Positions 55,212 through 64,000 of a stretch of 64,000 nucleotides of DNA are shown here, piece after piece (within the stretch, counting starts at the first letter, position 1; each line of letters starts with the position of its first letter). Made by a program: the position numbers and the translations under genes. The stretch comes from Perlabentimonas sp964490015 (GTDB lineage: Bacteria > Bacteroidota > Bacteroidia > Bacteroidales > Tenuifilaceae): the NCBI GenBank assembly GCA_964490015.1, contig CAZBBA010000003.1:1-64000 (forward strand). Reading direction: 5' to 3'. Below the pieces are notes generated by a model. That model was not told the DNA's origin. It saw only the letters and a program-made list of their open reading frames with translations, and did not search any database.

Positions 55212-56267
55212 TTACAGGTTCGACTTTACAAGGAAATCGTCGAGATTTGTGCTGATGGAAAAGTGATTAGATGCTCCCGCTAAATGGTAGGTTGCCCGGC
55301 TGTAGCTAACATGGAATTTATGAAGTTTAATGCCAATGCCCCAGCTAAAGCCAACGGTTGATACCCGTTGCTCCACCTTTAGCTCGTTTCGGCGCTGAAA
55401 ATTGTAGCCGCCCCTTAGGTAAAAGTTTTTTACTGGCACAAACTCAACCCCAAGTGCCAAATGGCTAATGGCCTCGCGGCCTATTTCTTGCAATAAGGTT
55501 GGCTTGTCCTCAGCCTCGTTGCCATAAAATGAAGTTGTGCTGGATGGTCGGTTATAGTATAGCGATGAAGTTTGAAGTTGCTGGAGGGTGCCCACAAACC
55601 GGAACGGTGCATGCCTTAACTTCTGGCTAAAGCCAGCAACAATCTCAAAGGGTAGTGGCTCCCAAGTATTGGGTGTGTAGGGTTTGAGCATGGTGCCAAC
55701 ATTGCGTGCAACTAATCCTGCGGAGAATAAATGCTCGTGGCTGGTGTACGAAATGCCAAGGTCGACACAAATACCAAACGATCGGTAGTTTTCGAGGTGA
55801 GAGTAGATGGGCTTCACATTTATACCAACTGTAATCAAGCTGTCGAATGTTCGGGAGTAAATCAGATTAAGTACCATATCGGAGCCGCTGAACGAACCCG
55901 TAATTTGACCAGTTGCATCGGCCTCAATAAAGTCGCCATAACCTACATTCTGCATGGCGATGCCAAACGATCCAATGCCCTCGAAATGCCGGGTGAACGA
56001 TACAAATCCATACTTAATATCGGCAAAGTAGCCTACATACGACAGCGCAAGCTGATTATTTAACTCGCTTGTAAGATGAGCAGGATTTGTGAGCACAACC
56101 CCAGGGTCGGCCTCATCGAGAGCCACCACTTTGCTTCCCAAGGCTGCGCTGCGCGAGGTAATAGGGAGGTTTAGGAAACTGTATACGCCTTGTCCTCCCA
56201 CCTGACCAAAACCAGTGAGACTAAAAATGATAATAAACAGGAATAGGGACAGTGCTCTAATATGCAT
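55212..56267 (-). CDS. porQ: Type IX secretion system protein PorQ
   Basis: 351 residues from the ATG at 56267; a TTG at 56285 is poorer. Signal peptide (about 1-22, ending GFGQ), then QGVYSFLNLPITSRSAALGSKVVALD and the repeated beta-strand pattern of PorQ, an outer-membrane barrel. In Porphyromonas PorQ helps hand sorted cargo to the PorU sortase complex. Gene order with cmk and ispH is conserved in the phylum. Confidence 0.9.
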   Translation of the reverse strand: MHIRALSLFLFIIIFSLTGFGQVGGQGVYSFLNLPITSRSAALGSKVVALDEADPGVVLTNPAHLTSELNNQLALSYVGYFADIKYGFVSFTRHFEGIGSFGIAMQNVGYGDFIEADATGQITGSFSGSDMVLNLIYSRTFDSLITVGINVKPIYSHLENYRSFGICVDLGISYTSHEHLFSAGLVARNVGTMLKPYTPNTWEPLPFEIVAGFSQKLRHAPFRFVGTLQQLQTSSLYYNRPSSTTSFYGNEAEDKPTLLQEIGREAISHLALGVEFVPVKNFYLRGGYNFQRRNELKVEQRVSTVGFSWGIGIKLHKFHVSYSRATYHLAGASNHFSISTNLDDFLVKSNL

Positions 56268-56302
56268 ATTTTCAGTAATGCTCAACTCACATTATTTATA
56301 AA

Positions 56303-56310
56303 CAAAACTA
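56303..56310 (-). promoter_or_regulatory. Candidate -7 box for porQ
   Basis: Minus-strand TAGTTTTG, matching TAnnTTTG, 36 bp before the ATG at 56267. Confidence 0.5.
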
Positions 56311-56469
56311 ACAATTGTTGGGTTTATTGCGGCTGCAAATCACGAAATAAAAACGGACGAAAACAATTCCTCTGCAAACGAGCTATAAATTGTGTGAAAA
56401 AATGCACTTTTTGCACAACATAGACAAATGCTGATTAACTTTACCTGTAAGAAAAACAAATAATTGCAT

Positions 56470-56477
56470 TAACTTTG
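56470..56477 (+). promoter_or_regulatory. Candidate -7 box for the second lipid kinase gene
   Basis: TAACTTTG matches TAnnTTTG, 32 bp before the GTG start at 56509. Confidence 0.55.
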
Positions 56478-56508
56478 CAAGCCAATAAAAATATCTGAAA
56501 ATTTTGCA

Positions 56509-57393
56509 GTGGTAAGAGAGCGCGAACCAATCCTTTTTATTGTCAACCCCTTTTCGGGGCGAGGAATCCCCAAAAATCTTTCGGATAGGATTACCAGATC
56601 GTTTCAGAACAGCCGATTTGTCCCGGTTTTGGCGTTAACCGAAAAGCCCGGCGAAGCGACTGAAGTTGCTCATACCTACCTAAAAAAGGGCGTTAACAAG
56701 ATTTTTGCTGTGGGGGGCGATGGTACCGTGAACGAGGTGGCCAAAGCACTCGTTAATTCTGATGTTACCATGGGCATTATCCCTATTGGATCAGGGAATG
56801 GATTGGCTCGACATCTGCGAATCCCGCTTGATGTGACAAAGGCAGCCCGTACAATGTATAGGCAAAAAATTGCGCTAATCGATTATGGCCTTGCTAACGA
56901 GCATCCATTTTTCTGTACAGCCGGTTTAGGATTCGACGCTCAGGTTGGAGCCCGCTACGGAAATCTCACCAAACGAGGATTCCGAAACTACGTCAAAGCT
57001 ACAGTATCGGAATATTTAAACTACCAACCCGGATTTTACAAACTCCGCGACAATGGATACTCCATGGAAAAGGAGGCGTTCCTTATTACAATTGCCAACG
57101 CGTCGCAGTTTGGAAACAACGCCTATATTGCCCCCGAGGCCGACATTACCGATGGGTTGCTCGATGTTACAATTATTTCACCTTTCCCCCGGTTTATGGC
57201 GCCATCAATTGGCATTAAGCTTTTTACAAAAAAGCTGGGAAAAAGTAAATATGTAGAGATGTTCAGGGTACGATCGCTGGAAATTCAGCAGCAGGAACCC
57301 AAGTACATCCATCTCGATGGTGAGCCTCAGTGGGTAAAAGAACCCATTAAGTTTTCCATAAAACCTCTAGGTCTAAAGGTTTACGTTCCCTAA
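56509..57393 (+). CDS. YegS/BmrU-type lipid kinase family protein (second copy)
   Basis: 294 residues from a GTG start; no upstream ATG in frame. ILFIVNPFSGRG opens the DAGK domain, GGDGTVNEV (69-77) is the nucleotide site and IPIGSGNGLARHL the next loop. C-terminal half ends in IHLDGEPQW (the VDGE-type motif). Only distantly like the copy at 25187-26161, so probably a different lipid substrate. Converges with the YkgJ-like gene. Confidence 0.88.
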   Translation: MVREREPILFIVNPFSGRGIPKNLSDRITRSFQNSRFVPVLALTEKPGEATEVAHTYLKKGVNKIFAVGGDGTVNEVAKALVNSDVTMGIIPIGSGNGLARHLRIPLDVTKAARTMYRQKIALIDYGLANEHPFFCTAGLGFDAQVGARYGNLTKRGFRNYVKATVSEYLNYQPGFYKLRDNGYSMEKEAFLITIANASQFGNNAYIAPEADITDGLLDVTIISPFPRFMAPSIGIKLFTKKLGKSKYVEMFRVRSLEIQQQEPKYIHLDGEPQWVKEPIKFSIKPLGLKVYVP

Positions 57394-57403
57394 CTAAAAT
57401 TTG

Positions 57404-57904
57404 TTAAACCTCCTTCTTAATCTTTTCAACCACTTCGAAAACCACCGGGCAAACCGCAGTATTACGTAGAGTGATATTTAGAATTTGTTGCATTTTACGC
57501 CTGTCGGTATGTGGATACTCCCTGCAGGCCTTGGGTCTGTGCTCGTAAATTTGGCAGTAGTTATCGGGCATAAGGAATGGGCAAGGACTGGTGCGAAAAA
57601 CATAATCTCCATCGGCATCGATGGTGAGGTAGCGATCGACTAGTAACGATGGTTTAATTCCAAGTCCTTTGGCCATTCTATCCACATCGCGATGCGAAAT
57701 CATGGGGCTAATACTTTTGCAGCAGTTGGCACAGGTTAAGCAATCGAATCCTTCAAAAACCTCGTGGTGTGCTGAATGGAAAAGCGAATCCACCTTATCG
57801 GAATTCATCTTTTTAAGCCTTTTGAAAAACTGGACATTCTCCTGCTTAAGCGATGCAGAAAGTTCTTTTAGCCGTCCTGGAGATATTATTTGCTTACTAC
57901 TCAC
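57404..57904 (-). CDS. YkgJ-type cysteine cluster protein
   Basis: 166 residues. The cysteine pattern FDCLTCANCCKSISP and then CPFLMPDNYCQIYEHRPKACREYPH is the CxxCxxCC-type cluster of the YkgJ family, thought to bind zinc or an iron-sulfur centre. No enzymatic role is known. Its start overlaps the stop of the EamA gene by 8 bp, so it is translated from the same message. Confidence 0.85.
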   Translation of the reverse strand: MSSKQIISPGRLKELSASLKQENVQFFKRLKKMNSDKVDSLFHSAHHEVFEGFDCLTCANCCKSISPMISHRDVDRMAKGLGIKPSLLVDRYLTIDADGDYVFRTSPCPFLMPDNYCQIYEHRPKACREYPHTDRRKMQQILNITLRNTAVCPVVFEVVEKIKKEV

Positions 57905-58808
57905 GCGAAAAAAACCTTTTTATCATCCCCTTTCGCATTTGCGAGAGGAATAGACCAAAAATAACAATTAAAATACCCAACATTTTCATCAGAGTAAGGC
58001 TCTCGCCCAGCATAAAGTATGCAAAAATTGCTGTTAACGCTGGAATAGCGTTTGTGAAAATATTGGCCTTAGAAATCCCCAAATGCTTAATGGAGTAAGT
58101 GAAAAAGATAAAAGCAAAGCTAGATGCAAATATTCCCAGGTTCAAAAGTGGAATCACAACATCCCACGTGGGTTTTACCTGAATAAACTCTTTATAGTCG
58201 AGCACAAAAAATAAGGGAAGAAAGAAAACGATTCCGATAAGGTTTTGGTAGGCAACTATGGAGATGGAGTTGTACTTATCGGTTAGTTTTTTGATGATTA
58301 GCGCATAGCCTAAAGCCGATACAACAGCTAGGGCAAGGAATGTTATGCCCAGCGGGTTCACATCGGAGAGGTTAAATCCCTTGTGAAAAATCACAAAGGC
58401 CACGCCTACCACCGAAACAATAATCCCCACAAAATTCATCATGGAAATTCGCTCCTTAAGGTAGTAGTATGCTCCAATGGGACTAAAAAGTGGAATAGTT
58501 GCAATTATCACCGCGGCCAATGTCGAGGGGGTTAGGCTCACACCGTAACTCTCGCCCAAAAAATACAGGAAAGGCGACAAGAAGCTAAGCAGAATAAACG
58601 TTTTGATATCTTTTCGCTCAATCCGGTCGAGTTTACCCAACGAAGCGGTAACAATAAATAGTAGGATGCTTGATATAATAAGCCGCATTAAAACCAACGA
58701 AACTGGTTTGTAAAGTACCAGAACCTCCTTGTACCAGATAAACGAGAACGACCAGAAAACCATAGCAAAAATGGCGCTTAGGTAAACGCCAATCAACTTC
58801 TTGGACAT
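57897..58808 (-). CDS. EamA/DMT family transporter
   Basis: 303 residues with ten hydrophobic segments in two EamA repeats. The second repeat opens FLALAVVSALGYALIIKKLTDKY and ends NAIPALTAIFAYFMLGESLT, the classic EamA signature. Exports or imports small metabolites; the substrate is unknown. Divergent from the amidohydrolase gene with a -7 box between. Confidence 0.9.
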   Translation of the reverse strand: MSKKLIGVYLSAIFAMVFWSFSFIWYKEVLVLYKPVSLVLMRLIISSILLFIVTASLGKLDRIERKDIKTFILLSFLSPFLYFLGESYGVSLTPSTLAAVIIATIPLFSPIGAYYYLKERISMMNFVGIIVSVVGVAFVIFHKGFNLSDVNPLGITFLALAVVSALGYALIIKKLTDKYNSISIVAYQNLIGIVFFLPLFFVLDYKEFIQVKPTWDVVIPLLNLGIFASSFAFIFFTYSIKHLGISKANIFTNAIPALTAIFAYFMLGESLTLMKMLGILIVIFGLFLSQMRKGMIKRFFSRE

Positions 58809-58847
58809 AAGAGTTTTGTGTTGTTTGATGATGTATTTTTAGACGAG

Positions 58848-58855
58848 CAAAGGTA
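58848..58855 (-). promoter_or_regulatory. Candidate -7 box for the EamA/YkgJ pair
   Basis: Minus-strand TACCTTTG, matching TAnnTTTG, 40 bp before the start at 58808. Confidence 0.55.
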
Positions 58856-58976
58856 AAAAGGTTTGAGTGAGAAGAGGCAAAAAAGTGAAAATTTCCTAAA
58901 ACTCAATAATAAAAGGTGTGCGGAAAGGATTTGCGGATCAAAATTAATAATTTTACATCCATTAAATGCACTTACC

Positions 58977-60101
58977 ATGGAAGAGCTAATTCGGCTTCGC
59001 CACGAACTACACCGAAACCCCGAACTCTCGGGGCAGGAGAGGGCCACCGCCAAACGGATAAGGTTTTACCTTAATAAGTACAGGCCTCAGGAACTTTTCA
59101 CTGGCATTGCTGGGCAGGGCATGGCCGCGGTGTACAATGGAGCAGAGCCAGGGCCAACCCTGCTTTTCCGCTGCGACCTCGACGCGCTGCCAATTCACGA
59201 AACCCTCAATAGACCTCATCGCTCAGTAGTTCCAGGAGTATCGCATGTTTGCGGACACGATGGTCACATGGTAATGGTTTCGGGCATTGCCGAAATACTT
59301 TCCCAAGACCCCATTAAAAAGGGACGCGTTATCCTTTTTTACCAACCCGAGGAGGAAAATGGCCTTGGAGCTGCAAAATCTATTCAGCGCTTAAAGGAGT
59401 TAAACCTATACCCCGACTTTGCCTTTGCAATTCATAACATGCCAAAACACCCGCTTGGAAGTCTAATCCTTGCGGAAGAAACCTTTTCGGCTGCTTCAAA
59501 AGGGCTTATCATTAAGTTAATTGGAAAAAATTCGCATGCAGCTCATCCCGAAAAGGGTCTTAACCCAGCGCTTGCAATATCCGAGATTACCCAAGAACTT
59601 TACAATCTCCCCAACCAGAAAATATTTAAAAACTTTGTTCTGCTCACCATAATTCATATCCGATTAGGTGATGTAGCCTTTGGAACCTCGCCTGGATACG
59701 GGGAGATTATGGTTACTCTCCGCGCTTTTGCCGATGATGATATGAAACTAATCTCGGAGCAAGCTATAAATATTTCCCGTACCATTGGGGTAAAGCATGG
59801 TTTGGCCGTGGAAACGGCAATAGCCGATGACTTTCCTGCGGCCGTTAGCGACACCAACCTCAGCAATCTTCTCAAGAAAATTGCACTGGATCAAAATCGA
59901 CAAACAGTGCTCCTTCAGGAGCCCAATCGTTGGTCCGAGGATTTCGCATTTTTTACCCATGAGGGTCCGGCAATTCTGTTTGGCCTCGGTGTTGGCGAAG
60001 ATGTTCCCGACTTGCATAGTCCCGATTACGATTTTCCTGACGAAGCCATTAACCACGGTCTTAAAGTATTCGACAGCATAGTTTCGCACTACCTGCGCTG
60101 A
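58977..60101 (+). CDS. M20D family amidohydrolase (hippurate hydrolase/IAA-aminoacid hydrolase type)
   Basis: 374 residues from the ATG at 58977; the frame is open upstream but that part overlaps the opposite promoter and reads poorly. LRHELHRNPELSGQE opens the domain. Zinc ligands: VCGHDGHMVMVSG, the EE of YQPEEENGLGA and, at the end, HSPDYDFPDEAI. The amidohydrolase subfamily splits N-acyl amino acids, hippurate or similar. No signal peptide. Confidence 0.92.
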   Translation: MEELIRLRHELHRNPELSGQERATAKRIRFYLNKYRPQELFTGIAGQGMAAVYNGAEPGPTLLFRCDLDALPIHETLNRPHRSVVPGVSHVCGHDGHMVMVSGIAEILSQDPIKKGRVILFYQPEEENGLGAAKSIQRLKELNLYPDFAFAIHNMPKHPLGSLILAEETFSAASKGLIIKLIGKNSHAAHPEKGLNPALAISEITQELYNLPNQKIFKNFVLLTIIHIRLGDVAFGTSPGYGEIMVTLRAFADDDMKLISEQAINISRTIGVKHGLAVETAIADDFPAAVSDTNLSNLLKKIALDQNRQTVLLQEPNRWSEDFAFFTHEGPAILFGLGVGEDVPDLHSPDYDFPDEAINHGLKVFDSIVSHYLR

Positions 60102-60182
60102 AAAACAGAGTAGTTACAGCTCAAAATGTACGTTTTACGCAACATCATCGCGTAAAACCATTTCATTTACACATTGTTTTAG

Positions 60183-60190
60183 TACTTTTG
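60183..60190 (+). promoter_or_regulatory. Candidate -7 box for the hpt-adk-obgE cluster
   Basis: TACTTTTG matches TAnnTTTG, 49 bp before the hpt ATG. Confidence 0.5.
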
Positions 60191-60238
60191 TGGTTTATTT
60201 TTTTTCCAAGAACATACAAATTGTAACCTAATACGATA

Positions 60239-60775
60239 ATGAAAACCGTAAAACTTTGGGATAAGGAGTTTCGAATTAGCTATCCAGCCAGCGAGATCAA
60301 AAAGGATATCGAAGCAATGGCCTTAGCCATTAACCAAGACATGAAGAATGAGGACAACCCCTTGTTCATCAGCGTGCTTAACGGATCATTCATTTTCACC
60401 GCCGATTTTATAAGGCTAATCGAATTCCCCTGCGAGATTTCGTTCGTAAAACTTTCATCATACGAAGGAACCGAAACAACAGGCACGGTTAATCAGCTTA
60501 TCGGTTTAACCGAAAGGATTGAAGGACGAGCAGTAATTATTCTTGAAGATATTGTTGATACTGGAATTACGCTAGGGAAGCTGGTTGAAACGCTTAGTCA
60601 AGATAATCCCAAGTCCATTAAAATTGCCACGCTACTCTTCAAGCCCGAGTCATACAAGGGAATGCTAAAAATTGATTACATTGGCCGTTCAATCCCCAAC
60701 GAGTTTATTGTAGGATATGGCCTAGATTATGACGGATTAGGCAGAAACCTCGCCGATATCTACACGCTGATGTAG
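60239..60775 (+). CDS. hpt: Hypoxanthine phosphoribosyltransferase
   Basis: 178 residues. The PRPP-binding motif is VIILEDIVDTGITLG (residues 99-113), with the typical VLNGSFIFTADFIRL loop before it. Salvages hypoxanthine (and guanine) to nucleotides. First gene of a likely operon hpt-adk-obgE with gaps of 29 and 42 bp. Confidence 0.96.
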   Translation: MKTVKLWDKEFRISYPASEIKKDIEAMALAINQDMKNEDNPLFISVLNGSFIFTADFIRLIEFPCEISFVKLSSYEGTETTGTVNQLIGLTERIEGRAVIILEDIVDTGITLGKLVETLSQDNPKSIKIATLLFKPESYKGMLKIDYIGRSIPNEFIVGYGLDYDGLGRNLADIYTLM

Positions 60776-60804
60776 GTGTCGTTGCCATAAAACCCCTAAA
60801 AACC

Positions 60805-61398
60805 ATGCTTAATATTGTACTATTTGGCCCTCCGGGGGCGGGAAAAGGCACCCAATCGGAACACCTAATTAGCCGATACAACCTTATGCACATCTCCACT
60901 GGAGACATTTTGCGGAATGCAATTGAGCAAAAAACTCCCCGGGGCATTCAGGCTCAGAAGTACATGAATCGTGGCGAACTAGTTCCCGATGAGTTGGTTA
61001 CTGGAATTATTGGTCGACGACTTGAAGAGCATCGCGATAAAGTAAGGGGATTTATTTTCGACGGTTTTCCCCGCACAACAAATCAGGCGCTTGAACTTGA
61101 CAACATGCTTGCCCAGAAGGGAACATCAATTGCACTAATCCTTGGTCTTGAGGTAGAGCAAAACGAGTTGGTTGCTAGGATGGAGAATAGAGGAAAAATC
61201 ACTGGCCGCGCCGATGACCAAAACATTGACATTATCCAAAACCGAATCAATGTATACAATCAGGCAACTCATCCCGTGATGGAGTACTACAAGGAGCAAG
61301 GTAAATACGTTGGAATAAATGGGATGGGTACCATCGATGAGATTTTCCAACGAATCTGCATAGTTGTCGACCAAACAATATCTGGATCTAAGCAGTAA
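60805..61398 (+). CDS. adk: Adenylate kinase
   Basis: 197 residues. P-loop GPPGAGKGTQ (8-17), STGDILRNAI AMP-binding stretch, FDGFPRTTNQA and GRADDQ. This is the short type without the zinc lid. Interconverts ATP, ADP and AMP. Second gene of the hpt-adk-obgE run. Confidence 0.97.
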   Translation: MLNIVLFGPPGAGKGTQSEHLISRYNLMHISTGDILRNAIEQKTPRGIQAQKYMNRGELVPDELVTGIIGRRLEEHRDKVRGFIFDGFPRTTNQALELDNMLAQKGTSIALILGLEVEQNELVARMENRGKITGRADDQNIDIIQNRINVYNQATHPVMEYYKEQGKYVGINGMGTIDEIFQRICIVVDQTISGSKQ

Positions 61399-61440
61399 AG
61401 CACGTTAGTATTAGTAGCAAACCCACATTTTTCAAAACAC

Positions 61441-62439
61441 ATGGCCTCATCAAACTTTGTCGATTATGTAAAGATATTTTGCCGTTCCGGCAAGGGAGGC
61501 GCTGGTAGTGCGCACCTTAGGCGCGAGAAGTTTGTGGATAAAGGCGGCCCCGATGGCGGCGACGGCGGGCGTGGTGGACACGTATACCTCAAAGGTAACG
61601 ACCAACTTTGGACATTAATTCACCTTAAATATCAACGACATATTTTTGCTGGGAGTGGAGAGTCGGGCAGCAGAAATCGCAGCACCGGTGCCGATGGGAA
61701 TGATGTTACCATTGAGGTTCCACTGGGTACTATAGCCATTGATACCGAAAGCGGCGAAAGGGTTTGTGAAATTACCGAAAACGGACAGGTTGAGATTTTA
61801 ATGAAAGGAGGTCGCGGCGGACTGGGCAATTGGCACTTCCGAACTCCAACTTTGCAAACTCCACGGTTTGCCCAGCCTGGCGAGGATGGCGTTGAGGGTT
61901 GGATTATTTTGGAATTAAAAATCTTAGCCGATGTGGGTTTGGTAGGATTCCCCAATGCCGGAAAATCGACTTTGCTCTCCACTGTGACTGCAGCAAAGCC
62001 CAAAATTGCCGATTACCCCTTTACCACGTTGGTTCCCAACGTTGGCATTGTTCCCTACCGCGATCATAAATCTTTTGTAATTGCCGATATCCCCGGAATC
62101 ATAGAAGGGGCGCACGAGGGCAAAGGACTTGGTATCAGATTCCTCAGGCACATTGAACGAAACTCGATGCTACTGTTTATGATACCCATCGATAGCCCCA
62201 GCATTAAGCAGGAGTACAATACATTGGTAAATGAGCTGGAACAGTTTAACCCTGAACTACTCGATAAACATCGAATATTGGCCATTACCAAATGCGATAT
62301 GGCCGACAAAGAATTAAAAACTGCAATTGCAAAGGAACTCCCCGATGTGAAAAGCATTTTTATATCCTCGGTAACTGGCGAGGGCATTACAGAGCTAAAG
62401 GATATGCTTTGGAATGAGCTTAACACAGGTGAGATGTAG
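61441..62439 (+). CDS. obgE: GTPase ObgE/CgtA
   Basis: 332 residues. An N-terminal glycine-rich Obg domain (RSGKGGAGSAHLRREKFV and GGDGGRGGHVYL), then the G domain: G1 GFPNAGKST (169-177), DIPGIIEGAHEGKGLG, ITKCDMAD. The extra C-terminal OCT domain is absent. Works in ribosome assembly and stress response. Followed by a PAP2 gene after 54 bp. Confidence 0.96.
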   Translation: MASSNFVDYVKIFCRSGKGGAGSAHLRREKFVDKGGPDGGDGGRGGHVYLKGNDQLWTLIHLKYQRHIFAGSGESGSRNRSTGADGNDVTIEVPLGTIAIDTESGERVCEITENGQVEILMKGGRGGLGNWHFRTPTLQTPRFAQPGEDGVEGWIILELKILADVGLVGFPNAGKSTLLSTVTAAKPKIADYPFTTLVPNVGIVPYRDHKSFVIADIPGIIEGAHEGKGLGIRFLRHIERNSMLLFMIPIDSPSIKQEYNTLVNELEQFNPELLDKHRILAITKCDMADKELKTAIAKELPDVKSIFISSVTGEGITELKDMLWNELNTGEM

Positions 62440-62493
62440 CCTCTCCGGTATTTTCTTAAGTAGTAGTTATTACATCCAATAAACCCAACAGAT

Positions 62494-63072
62494 ATGATAG
62501 AAACTCTACAAAGCCTCGATACACAGCTTTTTCTGTTTCTAAACGGAATTCACTCCTCGTTCTGGGATCCCATTATGATATTCTTCTCGGGCAAGCTAAC
62601 CTGGCTTCCATTTTACCTTGCCATTGTTTTCTTTATGTACATCAAATTTGGGTGGCGTTTGGTTTGGCCCCTACTAGCTGTTGCGCTTGTGGTTACTCTG
62701 GCCGATCAAACATCCGTGCACCTATTCAAGAATGTGTTCGAGAGGCTTCGCCCTTGCCATAATCCCGAGATTAAGGAGTTAATTCATCTGGCCACAGGCC
62801 GATGCGCTGGTGGGCGTTTTGGATTTGTATCGTCGCATGCGGCCAACACGTTTGGTGTTGCTGTTTTTTTAAGTCAACTATTTCGCATTCGCTGGTTTAC
62901 CATATTCATACTGATATGGGCTGCAGCAGTTTCTTACAGCCGAATATACCTAGGCGTACATTACCCGGCCGATATTATTGTAGGTGGAATGTTAGGGACT
63001 ATTTGCGGTTATATAATCTGGGCATTGCTCGCATACATCAATCGGGTTAAAGGGATTTTGAAACCCAAATAA
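62494..63072 (+). CDS. PAP2 family phosphatase
   Basis: 192 residues with about five membrane helices. The three PAP2 motifs are visible: KNVFERLRP, SSHAANTFG (the PSGH-like motif as SSHA) and SRIYLGVHYPADIIVG. Could be a lipid phosphate or undecaprenyl pyrophosphate phosphatase; no choice can be made from sequence alone. Confidence 0.9.
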   Translation: MIETLQSLDTQLFLFLNGIHSSFWDPIMIFFSGKLTWLPFYLAIVFFMYIKFGWRLVWPLLAVALVVTLADQTSVHLFKNVFERLRPCHNPEIKELIHLATGRCAGGRFGFVSSHAANTFGVAVFLSQLFRIRWFTIFILIWAAAVSYSRIYLGVHYPADIIVGGMLGTICGYIIWALLAYINRVKGILKPK

Positions 63073-63137
63073 ACTTTTTTTTATCGGAGGTTTTATAAAT
63101 TGGCGATAAAATAGTGAATGCTCTATAAATAGACGAG

Positions 63138-64000
63138 TTAGCTATTGCTATCATGTACTTGGGGTATCGAAAATGTAAAGACACTCCCTTTTCCAACTTC
63201 ACTTTCCACCCATATTTTACCGCCATGCTTTTCCACCAACTCTTTGCAAAGGTGAAGCCCCAAACCTGTACCCTGCTCTCCCGAAGTTCCTTCGGTTGTG
63301 TTTTTTTGAGTAATATCGAATAATTTATTTACCCTATTGGGCTCTATCCCTACCCCATCGTCTGACACTGAAAAAACTATACTACTATTTTGCTCTTGCG
63401 ATGAGATTTTTATCTGGCCCTTTTCCTGTGAAAACTTTATTGCATTTGAAATTAGATTCCTCAGAATGGTTTTAAAAGCATTTACATCAACTTTCAACGG
63501 TGTGTGAGCTAAGTCGGCAATAATAACTTTAATGCTCTTCTCTTCCGCCAGATTCTCTATGCTGCTTACTACTTCCTTACAAATGGCCCAGAAATCGACC
63601 TGTTCCAACTCAAGCGATAAGCTACCAGATTGCGCTTGCGACCATAGTAGTAGGTCTTCAAGTAGATTAAAGGTTTGTTGGGCAATCTTCTGAACTATGG
63701 CAACACGATTCTCAATAATATCAAGATCATACTCCCTGATATTTTCATGTAATAATTCTAAGATGCCGAGCATGCCATTAAACGGACTCCTTAGGTCGTG
63801 GGCAAGAATTGAAATAAATTGATCCTTATCTCTATTTAGCTGGAGTAGCTGCTTTTCAAATCCCTTTAGAGTAGTTGTATCCCTAAACACGTAGCAAAAC
63901 AAATAGTAGTTATCGAATTTTATGGGGAATACGGAGCTCTGAAGGTTTACGTATTGCTCAGGACTAATCGCAACTTCATTTTCGGTTATGGTGTAGAACA
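63138..64000 (-). CDS. Sensor histidine kinase, 3' part
   Basis: The frame is open to the right window edge, so the N-terminus lies outside. Visible: the end of a PAS-like domain (ISPEQYVNLQSSVFPIKFDN then the VFRDTTTLKGFEKQLLQLNRDKD linker), the H-box FISILAHDLRSPFNGMLG, the N-box TILRNLISNAIKFS, G1 SDDGVGI and G2 GTGLGLHLCKELVEKHGG. No response regulator is seen downstream within the window. The signal it senses is unknown. Confidence 0.9.
   Translation of the reverse strand, partial: FYTITENEVAISPEQYVNLQSSVFPIKFDNYYLFCYVFRDTTTLKGFEKQLLQLNRDKDQFISILAHDLRSPFNGMLGILELLHENIREYDLDIIENRVAIVQKIAQQTFNLLEDLLLWSQAQSGSLSLELEQVDFWAICKEVVSSIENLAEEKSIKVIIADLAHTPLKVDVNAFKTILRNLISNAIKFSQEKGQIKISSQEQNSSIVFSVSDDGVGIEPNRVNKLFDITQKNTTEGTSGEQGTGLGLHLCKELVEKHGGKIWVESEVGKGSVFTFSIPQVHDSNS

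Overview
This window is a stretch of a Bacteroidota chromosome, most likely Bacteroidales or a near relative. The evidence is a type IX secretion (T9SS) cargo protein with a C-terminal sorting domain, PorQ and a PorV-like porin, a DUF5683 gene between parB and an mltD-type lytic transglycosylase, the porQ-cmk-ispH gene order, and repeated TAnnTTTG -7 promoter boxes a short distance upstream of genes. Most of the window is ordinary housekeeping sequence of moderate G+C.

Layout. 1-7 kb: the end of rodA, acpH, sppA, folK, a T9SS cargo protein and an ABC-2 exporter. 7-16 kb: recQ, tatC, lptB, a COG2403-type (cyclic 2,3-diphosphoglycerate synthetase-like) P-loop protein, lplA, a lipoprotein and an M20 dipeptidase. 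16-25 kb, all on the minus strand: parA-parB-DUF5683-mltD, followed by two SGNH hydrolases and an MBOAT acyltransferase that look like a surface or wall O-acetylation locus. 25-33.5 kb: a lipid kinase, priA, a DUF3109 gene (both interrupted by a 100-N gap), gpmI, a saccharopine-dehydrogenase-like enzyme and a kelch protein.

33.7-37.2 kb is the accessory island. Three A+T-rich genes on one strand (a class II Fic enzyme, a CorA channel and a broken secreted protein) are separated by two related ~150-bp palindromic elements. The short box opening each element is the exact or near reverse complement of the box that opens the preceding gene unit. That is the layout expected of integron-type gene cassettes with attC sites, although no integrase lies in the window. 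This is the most unusual part of the sequence.

37.4-46 kb: the PorV-like porin, a TonB-plug-like/CarboxypepD protein and a complete tetR-tolC-mfp-RND efflux operon closed by a strong terminator. 46-51 kb: topoisomerase IV parE and parC, then aroK. The N run inside parE is flanked by an exact 39-bp duplication, so the gap is almost certainly an assembly artefact and the gene is intact. 51-58 kb: an M14 carboxypeptidase, a lipoprotein/PqiA-like pair, porQ-cmk-ispH, a second lipid kinase, a YkgJ-type cysteine-cluster protein and an EamA transporter. 59-64 kb: an M20 amidohydrolase, hpt-adk-obgE-PAP2 and the 3' part of a sensor histidine kinase that runs off the right edge.

No rRNA, tRNA, CRISPR array, insertion sequence or transposase was seen.
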